A stretch of 64,000 nt of DNA from Phoronis australis. Taxonomy: Eukaryota > Phoronida > Phoronidae. The DNA lies in NCBI GenBank assembly GCA_002633005.1, contig NMRA01000291.1:99457-163456 (forward strand), given 5' to 3'. Below, one piece after another: positions 35,764 through 49,086 of the stretch; positions within the stretch are counted from its first letter, which is position 1; every line of letters begins with the position of its first letter. The translations under genes were made by a program, and so were the position numbers. The notes under the pieces are model-generated. The model saw nothing but the letters and a program-made list of their open reading frames with translations, made no database searches and was not told where the DNA came from.

Positions 35764-37001
35764 GCTGTTGAATACAATCGCCGACCTAAAAGAAAGCACA
35801 TGAAAGATGTGTCGACTGCTATTCCAAAATGGCGGGTTTTTTGAAATGTATTGTGTTTGTTTGCGTTGAAAACATGGAATTATTTGATATTCTGGATAAC
35901 ATGACTTTCTTTAAAGTATATATAAAACACCACCAGTAATCTGAAAACGCATTTCTCAAGAACATAAATACCTTAAGTTGTTACTTTAACGTTAGAATCT
36001 CGTTTCAGTTGTTGGATTGATAATGTTTGAAGAAATAATAGACTTAAAACTGAAAACAATTGATGTAGAAAGATTAACAGGAACTAGGTAGTTGTTGAAC
36101 AAGGAGGAAAAACTCTTAAGTTAACCCCAGACTAGCAATTTCATTGTGAAAGTGCCTACACATTCGTATTTTTTACAATGCAAATGACAATGCCAGCACA
36201 ACTTTGAAACCGGAAGCGGAAAAATATTGTAGGCCTTTAACTGTTGATTTCAGAAATAATCCCTCAGGTCAAATTCACTCCAAAACTTTGACGATGCATC
36301 GAAACGCAAAAAGTGCATGTTCAACTTCTTGAAGAATATGCAAACTGCATCTCAAAAATAGGAATTGATCTGGTGGCCTACAGACCAATTTTCTTTTTTA
36401 TACCCCGGCAGTAGCGGTCATAGCCTCGGTGCAAAGTTGTAAAAATGTGCTTTGAGTATTTGACGTTCTGCATTGGTGTAGGAAACATTTCATGGTTGGG
36501 GGGTGGGGGTGGGCGGTGGCGAGGAGTCTCTGTTGAATTTTCAATTGATTAATAGATACTTATCAACACCCGGAATACTGGGGGGGGGAGCCAAAAGCTA
36601 TCTCTGTCCCTCCCCCCTCAAACATTTTGGTTCAGGGTGCGTTCGCCCATTGGGCACTTCCCCTAGCTTCTTACGCCTATGTTCCGTCATATATAACAAT
36701 CCCAGCTTATCCGAAAGGCTGAGGCAGCCTAGGTCCTATTATTAGATAAGTGCCATTTAACCCATATGGTAGGGCCTATTCCATGATTCAACAGTGGCGG
36801 GCTTGCCTTTTAAACAGGCCAGTAGTGCGAAGGCAAAAATTACTGTATTATTGGGGGAGGGGGTGCACAAACCAATTCGAATTCGCCAAACTACCCCTCC
36901 CCTCATCCTTTCGCCACCACGGATGTCACCAAATACCGGTGTGTACCGAACTGCCCATGTCCGCTATAGGTGGGGGACAAGACGGAGGATGCAACCACCA
37001 G

Positions 37002-37045
37002 CAGGGGCGGATCCAGGATTTTGAGTTGGGGGGAGGGCACAGGAA
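37002..37045 (+). mobile_element. hAT-like MITE terminus
   Basis: CAGGGGCGGATCCAGGATTT followed by a G-rich stretch matches a terminus common in animal hAT-type MITEs. No inverted partner was found within the window, so this is a truncated copy. Confidence 0.35.
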
Positions 37046-37434
37046 TAACCAGAATTTCGCCACATGCGCACACACAGCCTAAAATGAAGGGATGCTAGGG
37101 TCTCACATTTTTGGGTTTGTGGCCCTTGTTACTAGAAAAAAACGCTAAACGGGGTTTGTTCAAGGCTTATGCATAGTGCATTCGCCTCCCGAGCCCCTCT
37201 GGGTGCGCGCCTATGCTAGTCAGCAATTCGCACCTCGAACTACCAAATGGCATCTGGGAGAATTTTAGGGTGGGCATGCACACTATTCAACGCCTGGAGT
37301 TCAAAATTCAGTTCCCATTAATCACTGGGATACTGGGCGGGCCAACTGCATGGTTACATTTCATTTTTAACGTGGGTGCGTCAGTCATGGCGTGCTTCAT
37401 CTGTTTAGTATGCCCGGGAATGGGAAGCAAACGA

Positions 37435-37542
37435 TTCAGTTTTGAAAAACGAAAATTTATTGTGCAACACTACTGGAAACTAAAAACACCAAGGAAGGAC
37501 AAAGACAACCTTTCCAAGTTAATGTGCAATGAGTTTAATTTT
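37435..37542 (+). pseudogene. Helix-turn-helix remnant of a mariner-like or related transposase
   Basis: The frame encodes FSFEKRKFIVQHYWKL and ends in CNEFNF. This fits the pattern of DUF4817-type helix-turn-helix segments (F-x-x-x-x-R-x-x-I-V-x-x-Y) at the start of some mariner-related transposases. The open frame extends from 37213 to 37560, but only this part is recognisable. No catalytic domain follows. Confidence 0.3.
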
Positions 37543-40273
37543 ATTTATTCAAGGGCTTAAACTTCTTTTTCGATCTACGGTTTGTGAATTTAAACCACTA
37601 ATCTAGTTCCTAAGTCAATAAACAATTTATTGTCATTTCAGTTGTGAGAACAGTTTGGGACACTTTGTAGAGCTGTCCGACCTTCCTCAATATCCTTGAA
37701 ACTTATTTCAGATAGACAAAAATAGTTTAGTGTACTTTGCTATTTGAGGATTTGATGATAGATCGAATTTCCCACTGTCAGCCTGCAATAAAGTTCAGTG
37801 AAACATTGTCATTTCTTACAAGATTAGCTTCTAATTGTCAAAAATAATCTCTCAATCAGTCGATTTTCGTAGATACATAAACATGTAAATCAGAAATAAC
37901 AATCGATTTCATGAGCAATGCGTTTACCTTGATTTAATGACTTAATTCCTTTTGACCCGCTGTTTGTGAATTTGTCAAAAAAGACACGAAAAGGATGGCC
38001 ACTTGAATGTCATCAATGGCCTCCTTCAAGGGCTGGTCCCCTAAAAATATAAAAAATATCTATATTTTCAGAAATCAGGAAATGCGCAACAATTGATGAT
38101 ATCTGTCAGAACGTCAATTTTCTCAAGTGATATACAATTTCGAGAAAAAAATAGACCAACAGTTGTCTTCGTTATCCCTTAGCAGAGAGGGGCATCTGGA
38201 AAAATATAGTTTTGCATTCGCAACTTTGTCATGTTGAATTCAAAAGTCCAGTGAATTAATACGCTCTACAAAAGCTTTACTTTACAAATTTTCCCCATTC
38301 ATCGAAATATATGTATGAATGATTAAGTGCACGTTTCAAGTGCGTTTAGAGGACCTGGGCTGCAAAAAAAACGGAGACTCTAACAACAATGTCCTGGCCA
38401 GGGCCCTCAAAGGACACTGATACTGAGTTGTCAAATGTTCTCATGAATTTTTTCTGTTATCCGTATTTTGCAGTATTTCTGCTCTCGACTGTCCCCGGCC
38501 CCACGCCTACGTAGATTACCACGGTTTAACCCTGACGCCTGCAATTTTTTTTTGGGGGGGGGGCACGTGTCCCCCCCCGCTTCCTAAGGCCCTATGAACA
38601 CTACAGATACAACAAGATACCCGATTCTAAATGATTCTAAATGTCATATAAGTTTGTAACCACAGAATGTGATTTGTTTCGTATCTATATGAAATTTAGG
38701 GGTAACTTATGAATAACTTTACGCCTTGTCATCATTCAGAATTTCAATCTATATCAATTGCATAAAGCGCGCGTTCACAGAATACTGAATTTTTGTAGAT
38801 ACGTTTACGTTTTTTGTACATCATTATGTTCATTTAAATAATTGAGCAATTTCATTTGGAATAGTTAGTTGTGTAATTCTCAATAAAATGATCTTTATTG
38901 CGTAAATTTCAAAACATTAATACACCAATTGTATGCGTAGAAGGAATGTTTGGAGTTATTTAAAATTCAGTTAAACTGGTGTTTGTTCTCTTTGTAGACA
39001 ATCTAGCTTTGCGCGGCGAAAAACAACAAAAATTTTAAAACACGGTTTCGCATGCAATGTCCAGTTCAGTTTTCAGAACTGTATTGTTTTAGTACCCATT
39101 GTTTCGGTAAATATTTCTGCTTCAACGTGTTGGCTATTATTTCATCAGTTCATGTTTGTTCTTGTGGCCAGTTAATAAAGAAAATGCTTATCTTTGGGAT
39201 TTGTCAAAAAAAGAAAAAATGCTCAACAGTGCAGTTAAGCATATTTTCTGTATCAACTTTCCGAATCACCCCAATGTTACCATTGGGTCGCAGCGCACAT
39301 AATGAAGAGATGGATGATTTTAGTTCACGTAATACTTGAATTCATCCATTGCACGTTACCTATTTATTTAAATTTGATCCTCTGATAAAAAAAAAAACAT
39401 TGAAAGTATTCGTGATGGCCGTCTGTCCAGAAATTTCGTTACAATGGAATTGTAAACTTCAAGTTAATTTCATATTTTCAAGAGTTGAACAAACATTTTC
39501 AGGACTATTTGGCATGACAAACATGTCCCAATAAGGAAAGAAATTGAAATGACGCAAAAATGTTTCACGCTGTAAAATAATTCGTTTTGAATCGTTTACC
39601 AGAGCTGACGTGCTTTGAAGACTTACTCAACCAATTTTGAAAAAAGTTGCTGGAACAATATTACTCATTGAGTGGATATAGATTTTTACGCATTTGCGGC
39701 TGTGAATTATAAGTCCCGTGGTCAACGAAAATTACAAATTTGTTTTGGTATGAAATGTTTGGTTACTTTATTCAAATTTGGGACATATTTATGAAGAAGG
39801 ACGATGATGGTATACAGCAGAGGTGATATAAAACAGATAATTGTTATATTAATTTGTGATTTGCTTGACTCAGAGGGACATTTTATGTCTTACCAGTCAT
39901 TTTTTATCAGGCATGGTCGGTGTATACCCTTTACTATTTCATGAACTTTTGAGCACATTTTTTCATTTTAATAAAAGTTCCAGAAATACGTCAAGATACT
40001 TGTGGTGTTTACAAAACATAGTTCTAGCAAATGCCGCAACGTGGCGCTAAAAAAAATTCATCCGCAAATTTTACCTACCAACCGTACGTTTCTTAAATTG
40101 TTTAACTTTAATTACTTTATTAAAACAAACTAAATTTTCGAATAAAATTGAACATTTTATTTTCTTTAAATTACAAAAATATACCCGGTTTTAAGGTAGA
40201 AGTACATAGTTGGTTATTAAATGTTGAACTGATTTCGATATGGATAATCTAGAAGTAAAAAGGTTGTTTAAAA

Positions 40274-40288
40274 ATGGCGGACGATTAG
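40274..40288 (+). promoter_or_regulatory. YY1-like ATGGCGG and 4-codon uORF before the coiled-coil gene
   Basis: AAAATGGCGG (40271-40280) resembles a YY1 site and opens a short frame (ATG to TAG, four codons) 120 nt upstream of the coiled-coil start. It probably lies at or near the promoter. Confidence 0.3.
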
Positions 40289-40407
40289 TGGGTTGAAATG
40301 AAACGAGCGTTATCAATTGGAAATGGTCTTGAAACAGACTTCATCGCTATCTTCGTTCGATGACCAAAGTGAAAAAGGATGATTAATCAATAAGGAAACT
40401 CGGCTAC

Positions 40408-43400
40408 ATGATGGCTAAATCTCCAAGAAGCAAGGTATGTGTTGTAAAAGCAATACAGCGAGTGAATGAAATAAGTCTGTCACTGTCAGGTGGCTCTAAC
40501 CACACAGGCCACAGGCACTTTCATCAGTCGCTCGCTTTTATGTAGATCTAGACCTACTATAATAATATATTATTTATTATAGTGTTTTAAGAGCGGTTGA
40601 CCAAAGGTGCTTATGACTCTGAGCTCCGAACACCTATCGGCCGGGTGCCCGAAATTTAATTTGCACTCAGCTGGTCGGATATAGCGGTCCCAGCCAGGTT
40701 TTGGGAACCACGCAATCACTTAATAACGGGCTCATTATTTAGTGGATGAAACTGGTTCTCAAATTCAGGGACAGCTATACCTGAACAGTAAATCTTTCAA
40801 ATCAAATCAGGCCCCAGTTTTGATATTTTATGTTCCTCCTCACTATAAATGTTTCTGATTCTGTGTTCATGTGAATCTTGCAAATTATACTTTAAGTTGG
40901 GCTCGAACGAGGGCTGAGGCCAGCTGGGCTCTCAGCTGGCCCGGTTCTATCAACTGATCAAGGCACCATAAACTCTAACGCCTACTAGTAAGTTTCTAAT
41001 TTTGAGTTTGAACTTGAGGACATATGCTTGAGTTGAATCTGGAGACCGAATTTTTGACCCAGGCAGAGAATCAGATGGTTGAAAGTTTTAACTGTTGTCC
41101 AATGATGTTGTAGCCCAAGAGATGAAGTTTATCTTCATTTCACAATGGGATAGTTTTGCTTAAAATTTAAGTGCAGGAAACAAAACTAAGAATTTCATAC
41201 ATGGCCTCTCAAATCTTACACGGGGGTCTTGTTGTCAGTCTTGTAGTCTGACGGTGGTTTTGTGAATAATTAACTTACATAAAGCCCGCCTCACTTTTTA
41301 CCCGAGAGAATAAAGCAGCCTACTTATAACCATATTGGTTTTGTTTGTCAACTGGCTTTCTATTAAAACTAAAAGCTAAAATCAGAAGTTAATTTCGGTT
41401 TGACAGGCTTAACACTTTTGGAATGTTTATGTGCTGAAATAAACTGCTCTTTATTACATTTACCTGAATGTAACAATACTGATTATGCAATTGTGGAGTA
41501 CAAGTGAGATTCAAGTGCTGTGGGCTTTTCATGTATAAAACCATTTTATAGTAGTAGCTGTATAAATTAACGGCACTTGTACTTCAGGTTCCAGTTCAAA
41601 AGGAGCCGTGAGAACACTTACTAGTATTATTGGAAACCTGGCCTATTTCATGGCTCCTTGAACTGTATCAATAGATTTGTAGAAGAACTAGGGTTGTTAA
41701 GAAATAGGTTTATAAAGAATGCTCGTCCCCTCTGTGTAGAGCTAATCAGTTACCACATTAGCGTGACTTCAGAGCAATTTTTCAAGCTGTTTGGCTTCTC
41801 AAATTGAATTTCTCATTGAAAATTAGGTTATTATAATAGTGTACCTGATCTGGAGAAACATGATAAAAATTTGTCATAACAGATGTGTCAAGTTTCGGTT
41901 CTCTGGTATCCGTTGATGAAAATGGTAATGTTACAATTGGTTTTAGTAACTTTGAACTGTGGTAGATAGTTGGCCTGCCAGTCATGATGGTGGACAAAAG
42001 ATGGCAGGAATGCCTCAATTTGGAAGCCACTGTCTGGAGTTGAAGACTAACAGAATGAGGTTTTTGTATTTTGTTTGTAAATCACCCTCTCTGGAAGTCT
42101 CTTAATACAGAGTGTTGACTTATTTTGAGCAATCTTCCGAGGAATTTACTTCCACATCTATATTAGCAAACTATGAAAATTTTGTTTGCAAACATGACCA
42201 AACTCGGAATTTGCTGGTGTTTTGGAGAGTTTGGAGACAAGTAGTCTGTAAATAAACTTCTGCTAGCAAACTCTGTCAAGCTGTTGGGTCATGCGTAGTA
42301 GAGTTTGGCTATATGTTTCAAATTTAGAAGGAATTATGTGAAGGAAAACAATATTTTTCAATGCAATCAAGAACAGCGAAAAGTGTAAAGTGCTCACAGT
42401 TGACCCGTTGTTGCTCAGAGGAGCCTTTGTTGCCAAGATACAGAGAAGCCTTGTCTATGATTTAGTACAACATGGTTGAATACTGCACTGAATACCGTGA
42501 CAGAGCATGTCATTACCTTCTTTAAGATTTGTGAATTTCTGTTATAAGCAAGCCAGGTTTAAAAAAATCTGAGAATGATAAAAGTAGGAAGTTTCGCCAA
42601 ACTTCTTAAGTGAAAACTAGGAGCCATTTAGGTGAAAGTGAAACCATTAATACAAAAACGAGTCATGAATGATATTCCGTTGACAAATTATGATTTACAC
42701 GAAATTGATATATTTTGTATTTACTTTGTACGATTTCCAACTATGGCTGATTTAGCCCCCCCCCCTGACCAAAGAGGGTCTGGCATTGTATAATCTGTTT
42801 TTAGAGCTGTTTCAACCATTTGTCCCGCGAAAGTTGTGGCAGAGAGTCTTTCACTACACCTTAGATACAAAGTATGCACTGGTAACCCCATGATTTTTGC
42901 CTCTTTGCTGATTGGCTATTGTCGTAATACTCTACTCAGCAAGTTTTCAAAAATGCATTGACCAAACTGGCAAACTGAGTTTGGTCCTGCTTAATGATCT
43001 GTCTTCATTGGGAAACTATTGTTTGGAAACTCGAGCAAACAGAAAATTAGCAGGTATAGACTGCGCTTCAGATTATTCAAGTTTAAATTGTTTAACGCTA
43101 CTGGTTTATGATTGTTCATTATTATCAAAAATTTGTGAAATGCAAACTGAATTGAATTTGGTATGTGTGTGTAGGAAACATAATGTTGTTACTCCAGTTT
43201 GTACAATTACAAATTGCATGGTATTCATGTGGCCTTTGTTTTTGAAACTAATGGTTTTAGACGTCGAAATGTACTGAATGAATTTTATGCGAATTTGCTA
43301 TTGAGTACGCTTTGATAACTTCAACTATTTGCTGAAGTTTGTTTTGATCGTTTTTAGAAAGCTGAGCTCGCTGACATTCTGAATAAACTGCAGGAGAATG

Positions 43401-46400
43401 GCTTCGACTGTAAAGGAACTGATGAGAGCAAACTACTGCTGCTGTGGAAGATATATCTACAGTCAGAGGTATAATTGATGCTGAGCTCTTGATGGTGGAC
43501 TGTATTCTGTTCTGTGTTGGCTGATAGATGATGTTTGATGTTTCCATTATTGTTAAAATAGGTCGCATGCTACAGTGATTTATAGCTAGTTTTATCAGCT
43601 ATGTTCTTTATTCTATAGCCCAATGTACCTTTTGTATGGATAGATTTTATCATTTGAATAGCCCTAGCTGCTGTTCACATTGATTTTGTATGTGGTCATT
43701 TGTTGTGATTTCATGTTGTTCACATTCTAGAAGAATAACATTGGACGGCAGTGCCCAACATTTCAATTAGAAACCCTAAAGGCAACTCAATAAATTCTGG
43801 TACCCTCGGGCACCAGAGTGCAGACATACTTGTTTAATGGGTCAGATAGTTGGGTACGTAGTTTTACATAGAGAGCTACTAAAGCTTACCACAATATGTT
43901 AGATTTTGCAAAATCTTTTCTATGAAAATTTATTTTTTTGAAAGGATGTTTGAGTTATACAGAGTGAAGTTCTAAATTTTTGTAATTGTGGCTAAATAAA
44001 TTCAATGGTTCAAATTAGTTCATGGCAAAGGATCCTATTTGTACCTTGAAAAGGTTTTAAGTTTTCTTGTAGGTAATGAATTTGAATAAGCATTAAGGTT
44101 TGTTGGCACAGACTCATTTCTTTGCTCTCAGTGTAAATATTTAACACTTTAGATAGTGAATGTTGATTTTAAAGTTAACCTGTGGTTCACTGTTCTATTT
44201 TATGGCAAAGCGCCAATTACGAGGTGTTCTCTCATGTAAAATAATTTACAGTCGAACGTGACATTTTCATAGCTTGGGAGAAAAAATACTATACAATTTA
44301 TTTTGCTTCGAAGATAATGGAAACTGCAATTGGAGGCCTTACTTCTAATGTTTGATGAGGGCATTCTTGTAGTTTACCTGTACATACTATGACTGTTAGT
44401 GATCTATTTCAAAATCTGCGTGTCTGGTTTTTCTGATTAACTTAGTCGCATAAATTTTAATTAAAACTGTATTAGATGGTGACAAGTTTTGAGCGCTTTT
44501 ATTTATAATTGGCTTTTAGCATTTTGATGTCGTTTACAAGCAATTTTAATTTTATATAAAAATGCACTTAGTTTGTTCAGTATAGCATGGTAAAATATCG
44601 CCAATTTACGATACAATGTGGCAGACAAATGAAATTTTTTTGTTTTGTTTTTTTTTCATAAAACATGTAGCTCATAGGTAATGCTTTTCCATGTTCAAAT
44701 TCTATACCATATCTGCCACTTGATGAACATTTTGAAAAATTGTGACCATTCTCTACAATGTTGGAAGCCCTTGAAAATTTAAAAAAGAGCTATTGTAGAA
44801 AAGTTTTGTCTGAATAGGTGAGATTTTTACCGTTCTGTAATTGATATGTATCTCACCTAATTTAATGCACAGAAAATGAATTGGTGTAATTTACCTCTGT
44901 TGCACACATTTATTTGGTGATGATTCTGAACCTCTCTAGGCACACCACTAGTGTGTACTCTTTTAGTCACTTTATCAAAATTCCCACATCAGTAGTGTAA
45001 GCAACAATTCTTACTGGAGAACGTTTTTTACAATCAAAGTTAATCAACTCAACTGGTAATCAAGTACAGTTTGTGTGTAATTCTTGATTTCTGTCTTATC
45101 CTGTTCTTCTGACACTTAAGCACAAAATGAACTTGCCAATTCAAGTTAAATATCATTTTTTCAGAATGCCATAATCACCTTTAATTTTAGATATGCCATA
45201 TAGATATATACCAAATCTTTGTTATAAGGAGGTTGAATTTATGTGTGGAAATGTTATTCAAATCTGTTAAGTCAAACGTGCTGAATAAATTTAAGGCTCA
45301 TGTCCCATCAAAATTACTTTTAGTCCTCTACCAACTTGCATTTTACTTTTGTTTGTATGTAGTCTGTCTGTAATAAGTTTTAAATTGAAAACTTGTGTAT
45401 GCATTTTGGTGAAATGTTCGTTAGAATCTGAAAGTGGACTAAGGTCCATTCAAAGGTTGCTGAATGAACATCAGCTTAAGGACTCGTAAACCGGGACGTT
45501 TTTTTTACAATTGTGAGATGGAGTTGGCAAGTTAACATTTTAGCTTGTAGGTGTATAAGGCTTTCACTATAATAATAGTTTATTCAAGTTAGAACACAAA
45601 ATGATGAGGATGGAAGATTTACTTTATTGTGACAACTGTTTGTCACCAGGTCATTGAAAGCATCATTTTGAAGATTACAATACCTTTAAAAGATGGAAAA
45701 GTGACAGCTTAGGCAATTATTTTTATTGAAGATTAACTTAGAATATTACCATAATCACATGATGAGGATTTTGCAGTACATTGTGTGACTTGTGTATCCT
45801 ACACGTTCGTTTTAGTTCATGTTGAAATCTGTCACTGTGTGTAAAGTAATTCTTCACTAGTTTTGGAAAAAATAATTGTCAAAATGACTGTTCTTTTATT
45901 TTTTGAATGTTGAGTACATTTCTGTAAACAGTGAAAATTTTTACCAAGGTCTGCTTTGTAACATATGCAGAGTACAGACTATAGTAATTGTATACTAAAG
46001 TTTTATTAAAATTTGTTTTTATCGACAAATTTGACAAAATAAAATTTCACTTGTCTTGCATATTGTGTGCTAAATTGGTGAGGAATTACATTGATTTTTG
46101 AAAATGATTTTTGATTTTGTTTTTCACCAGGGTAGTCTCAAGTCAGCCCTTGACAACATTGAGCAGCTGCGTAAACAGCAAGCGGAAGAAATGCAGGAAG
46201 TTGAAAACTACGTCGAACATATACGCAGTCTGTCGGATGAAAGAGAGGCACTCACCCTTGAGTTTGAGCAGGAAAATGAACAACTAAAACATGAAATTGA
46301 TCAGCTCAAGCAAGAAATCAACAGTAGGCTCACTTTGTTGTTTAGATTTGTCAGGGTGTTGTATCACATGACTTGATTATTTGTTTCACCTGTGCGAAGA

Positions 46401-49043
46401 CTTTTAAGTGTGAATAAACACTTTGTATTGCTAGTCCCACATCACTTGATGCATGAGTAAAAAATATCAACATGATTGCAAATATGAGACGAGGCAACGT
46501 TTGGATTTTTTTTACTTCACCGCTTCATAGGACCCATTCATATTGTGAAATCAAAACACTTGAACACAGCAATGGGAACGACTACATGCCATCCTCTTTG
46601 AAGTATGAAAACTGAAAGTAAAAGTTTCTCAAACTAGATTTTGAAGTTGTAATGGTTTAGCCCGACTCAGTACTTTTCACGCTGTGTTTCATTGAAACAG
46701 GCGGCCATAACTCTGAGACGAGGGAAATGCTTCTTCAACAAGGATTAGACGACATTGCGGAGGGAACGACTAGTGAACAGGTCGCTTACCTGTTAGTAGA
46801 AAGAGCTCGGCTCTTGGACGAGCTGGAAGCTGAAATGCAAAAAAATCAGCAGACCGGTACAACGGGACTAACCGAAGAACAAGTGGAAATGATCGTCAAG
46901 GCTGAAAGAGGTTTGTTGGCTGTAGTTATAATGATCGCTAAGGCTGAGAGGTTTGTTGGCTGTAGTTATGATCGTCAAGGCTGAGAGAGGTTTGTGGGCT
47001 GGAGTTATAGTCCACATGTCTCAGGAAATGTTCATGAAGGCTGAGAGAGGTTTGTTGGCTGTAGTTATAATTCACATGTTTCAGGAAATGATCGTCAAGG
47101 CTGAGAGAGGTTTGTTGATTGTAGTTATAATTCGCATGTCTCAGGAAAGCTGAACTGAATTGAACATGCTTGTTACTGGGAAGTTTCTTTTCTTTCAAAC
47201 CACATTCATTACAACACGCGGTGATTGAGATTCTCTATAATTTTGATTCCAAGGCTTTCATATTTCTGGAGTAATGTTAGAGAGATAATATCACAATTAA
47301 ATATACAGGCATTTTTTAGTTTTTACTTGTTCAATCTCGAGTTTGAAATGTAAGGGTCATCAAGTGCAAAGACACTCATGTGAATCAGAGTAAATTCAAG
47401 AGTAAAATAATAGATTCTTATTGAGTTAGCGTTAAAAATAAAACAAATATCAAAAATAATTTTGAATCCAGAGATTAGACCCTGGCCCCTGTTCACCAGC
47501 TAGGGCAAGGGTTCCACGTGACTTAAATACACGTGTGTTGTAGTGGTTGAGACTGTTGTTTCACTATTGCCACTTAGTGAATTTAAGAGTTCGCTGCAGT
47601 AATAGTGTCGCTTGTCTACATCATATGTGTATCGTTTATTTGTGTTTAGCCGAGTTTGAAAAGGAGCTGGCTCAGGAACAGCAGAGTATGAAACTGGTGA
47701 AACAGCAGCTTCAGGAGAAGTTTGATGGACAGTTGGTGGAGGTGACGACGAGGGCTAGGAGGGCTGAGGAAGAGTTGGAGAGTGCCAAAAATAAGGTGGG
47801 ATAAAATTAGTTAAGTTTACGCACTAGGATCATGTTGACAAGTCTATGTATATAGCCAAATATCTAGATTATAGCTGATGTTTTGTGAAAGAAGAAAGCC
47901 TGTAGAATTTGATTTTTGATTTTATACCGATCTGCCATTAATTGGGTCATGGGATCTTGTCTTTTTAGTAAAATTTAACAAAAAAGGAAGGTACATTCAG
48001 AGCAAAATGACGGTATCAATTACATGACCAAATTTCATTTGATGTAGATGCTCAAGATGAAATCTCAAAAATGGTGTCAGCGTTTGCTAAATTATTTCAT
48101 TTTCCGTTTAAGCAACTTTTGATTTTTTTTGTGAAATCCCTAAAAGTTTTATTTTTAATAACTCCTCATGCAAAAGCGAAACATTTTAAAAACAATTCCT
48201 AACAAGGTTTTGGAGAACAATGTATAAATCATAGCAAATTAAAGTTTCATTTGAATCTGATCGGCCATTTTTAAGACACGATGACATTTTTCTATTGTTC
48301 TACAGAACCATAAAGTGGTACAGACGTGGACTACTGAATAAGTTCTGTTGACTGACTTAAGTAAAATTCTGATTTCTCAGCTGACCAAAGTTCCTTGACA
48401 TTGTTGTAAGGAAACTCCAGCACGCCATCTGCAGGTCAGATTGTCGAACAACTTGCAGGGTATTGTTTATTTTTGGAGATAACTTTCATTATGTAATTGA
48501 ACTGAAAGCTGTCAGTTGCATGCTTTCACCAGTGATACAATGAACTCAGAGGTGTGGCAAATGCTTGATTTTCTGGAAATGGGAATAAAAATGATTTGTT
48601 AATTTAAAAAGATTGGTTCTGTTATGTTGCTGGAATATGGTATGTAGATCCTGACACTCCTTTTGGTTTTCTAGATTGTACATTTAGAATTTGAAAAAGA
48701 AGAGATCAAGTGTTCACTAGAGCATGAAAAACAAACCAATGCATCGAGTCATTCAAAGGAGCTTGAAAAGGCTCGAGAGGAGAAGAAAACTGCACAGCAA
48801 GAAATACTGGTTGTGAAAGGGAAAATTAAGACTTTGGAGACTAACAACCAAGCTTTGGAAGAAACCGTTAGTGCATTCTGTTATTTTTATGTTATGTGCA
48901 AGGTATCTTTAAGAAGTGCGCTCTTGTCATGCATTATTGTCCTGTCTCTTTAAGTGCTATTATTATTATTATTATTGTGATCAATATAATGAGTATGATA
49001 ATTTTTATTATTCTTACTTACTACTTTTATTATTTTATTATTA

Positions 49044-49086
<43 letters not shown>

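Larger units (their letters stand above)
35764..40273. other. Transposon-derived region between divergent H1 and coiled-coil genes
   Basis: No intact gene was recognised. From about 36500 to 38600 the sequence is broken by poly-G/poly-C tracts and by phrases such as CTTCTTACGCCTATG and GCAGGGGCGGATCCAGG (37002), which recall ends of hAT-type MITEs. A G-run facing a C-run around CACGTG at about 38556-38578 would form a strong hairpin. A helix-turn-helix remnant lies at 37435-37542. The rest, to about 40270, is AT-rich with chance frames only. Confidence 0.45.

Noticed and set aside
39052-39339. 95-codon cysteine-rich frame
   Set aside because: No splice context, no family resemblance and AT-rich composition like the surrounding intergenic DNA.
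40898-40965. Functional tRNA gene
   Set aside because: A and B boxes are present but the anticodon arm and acceptor stem do not pair properly.
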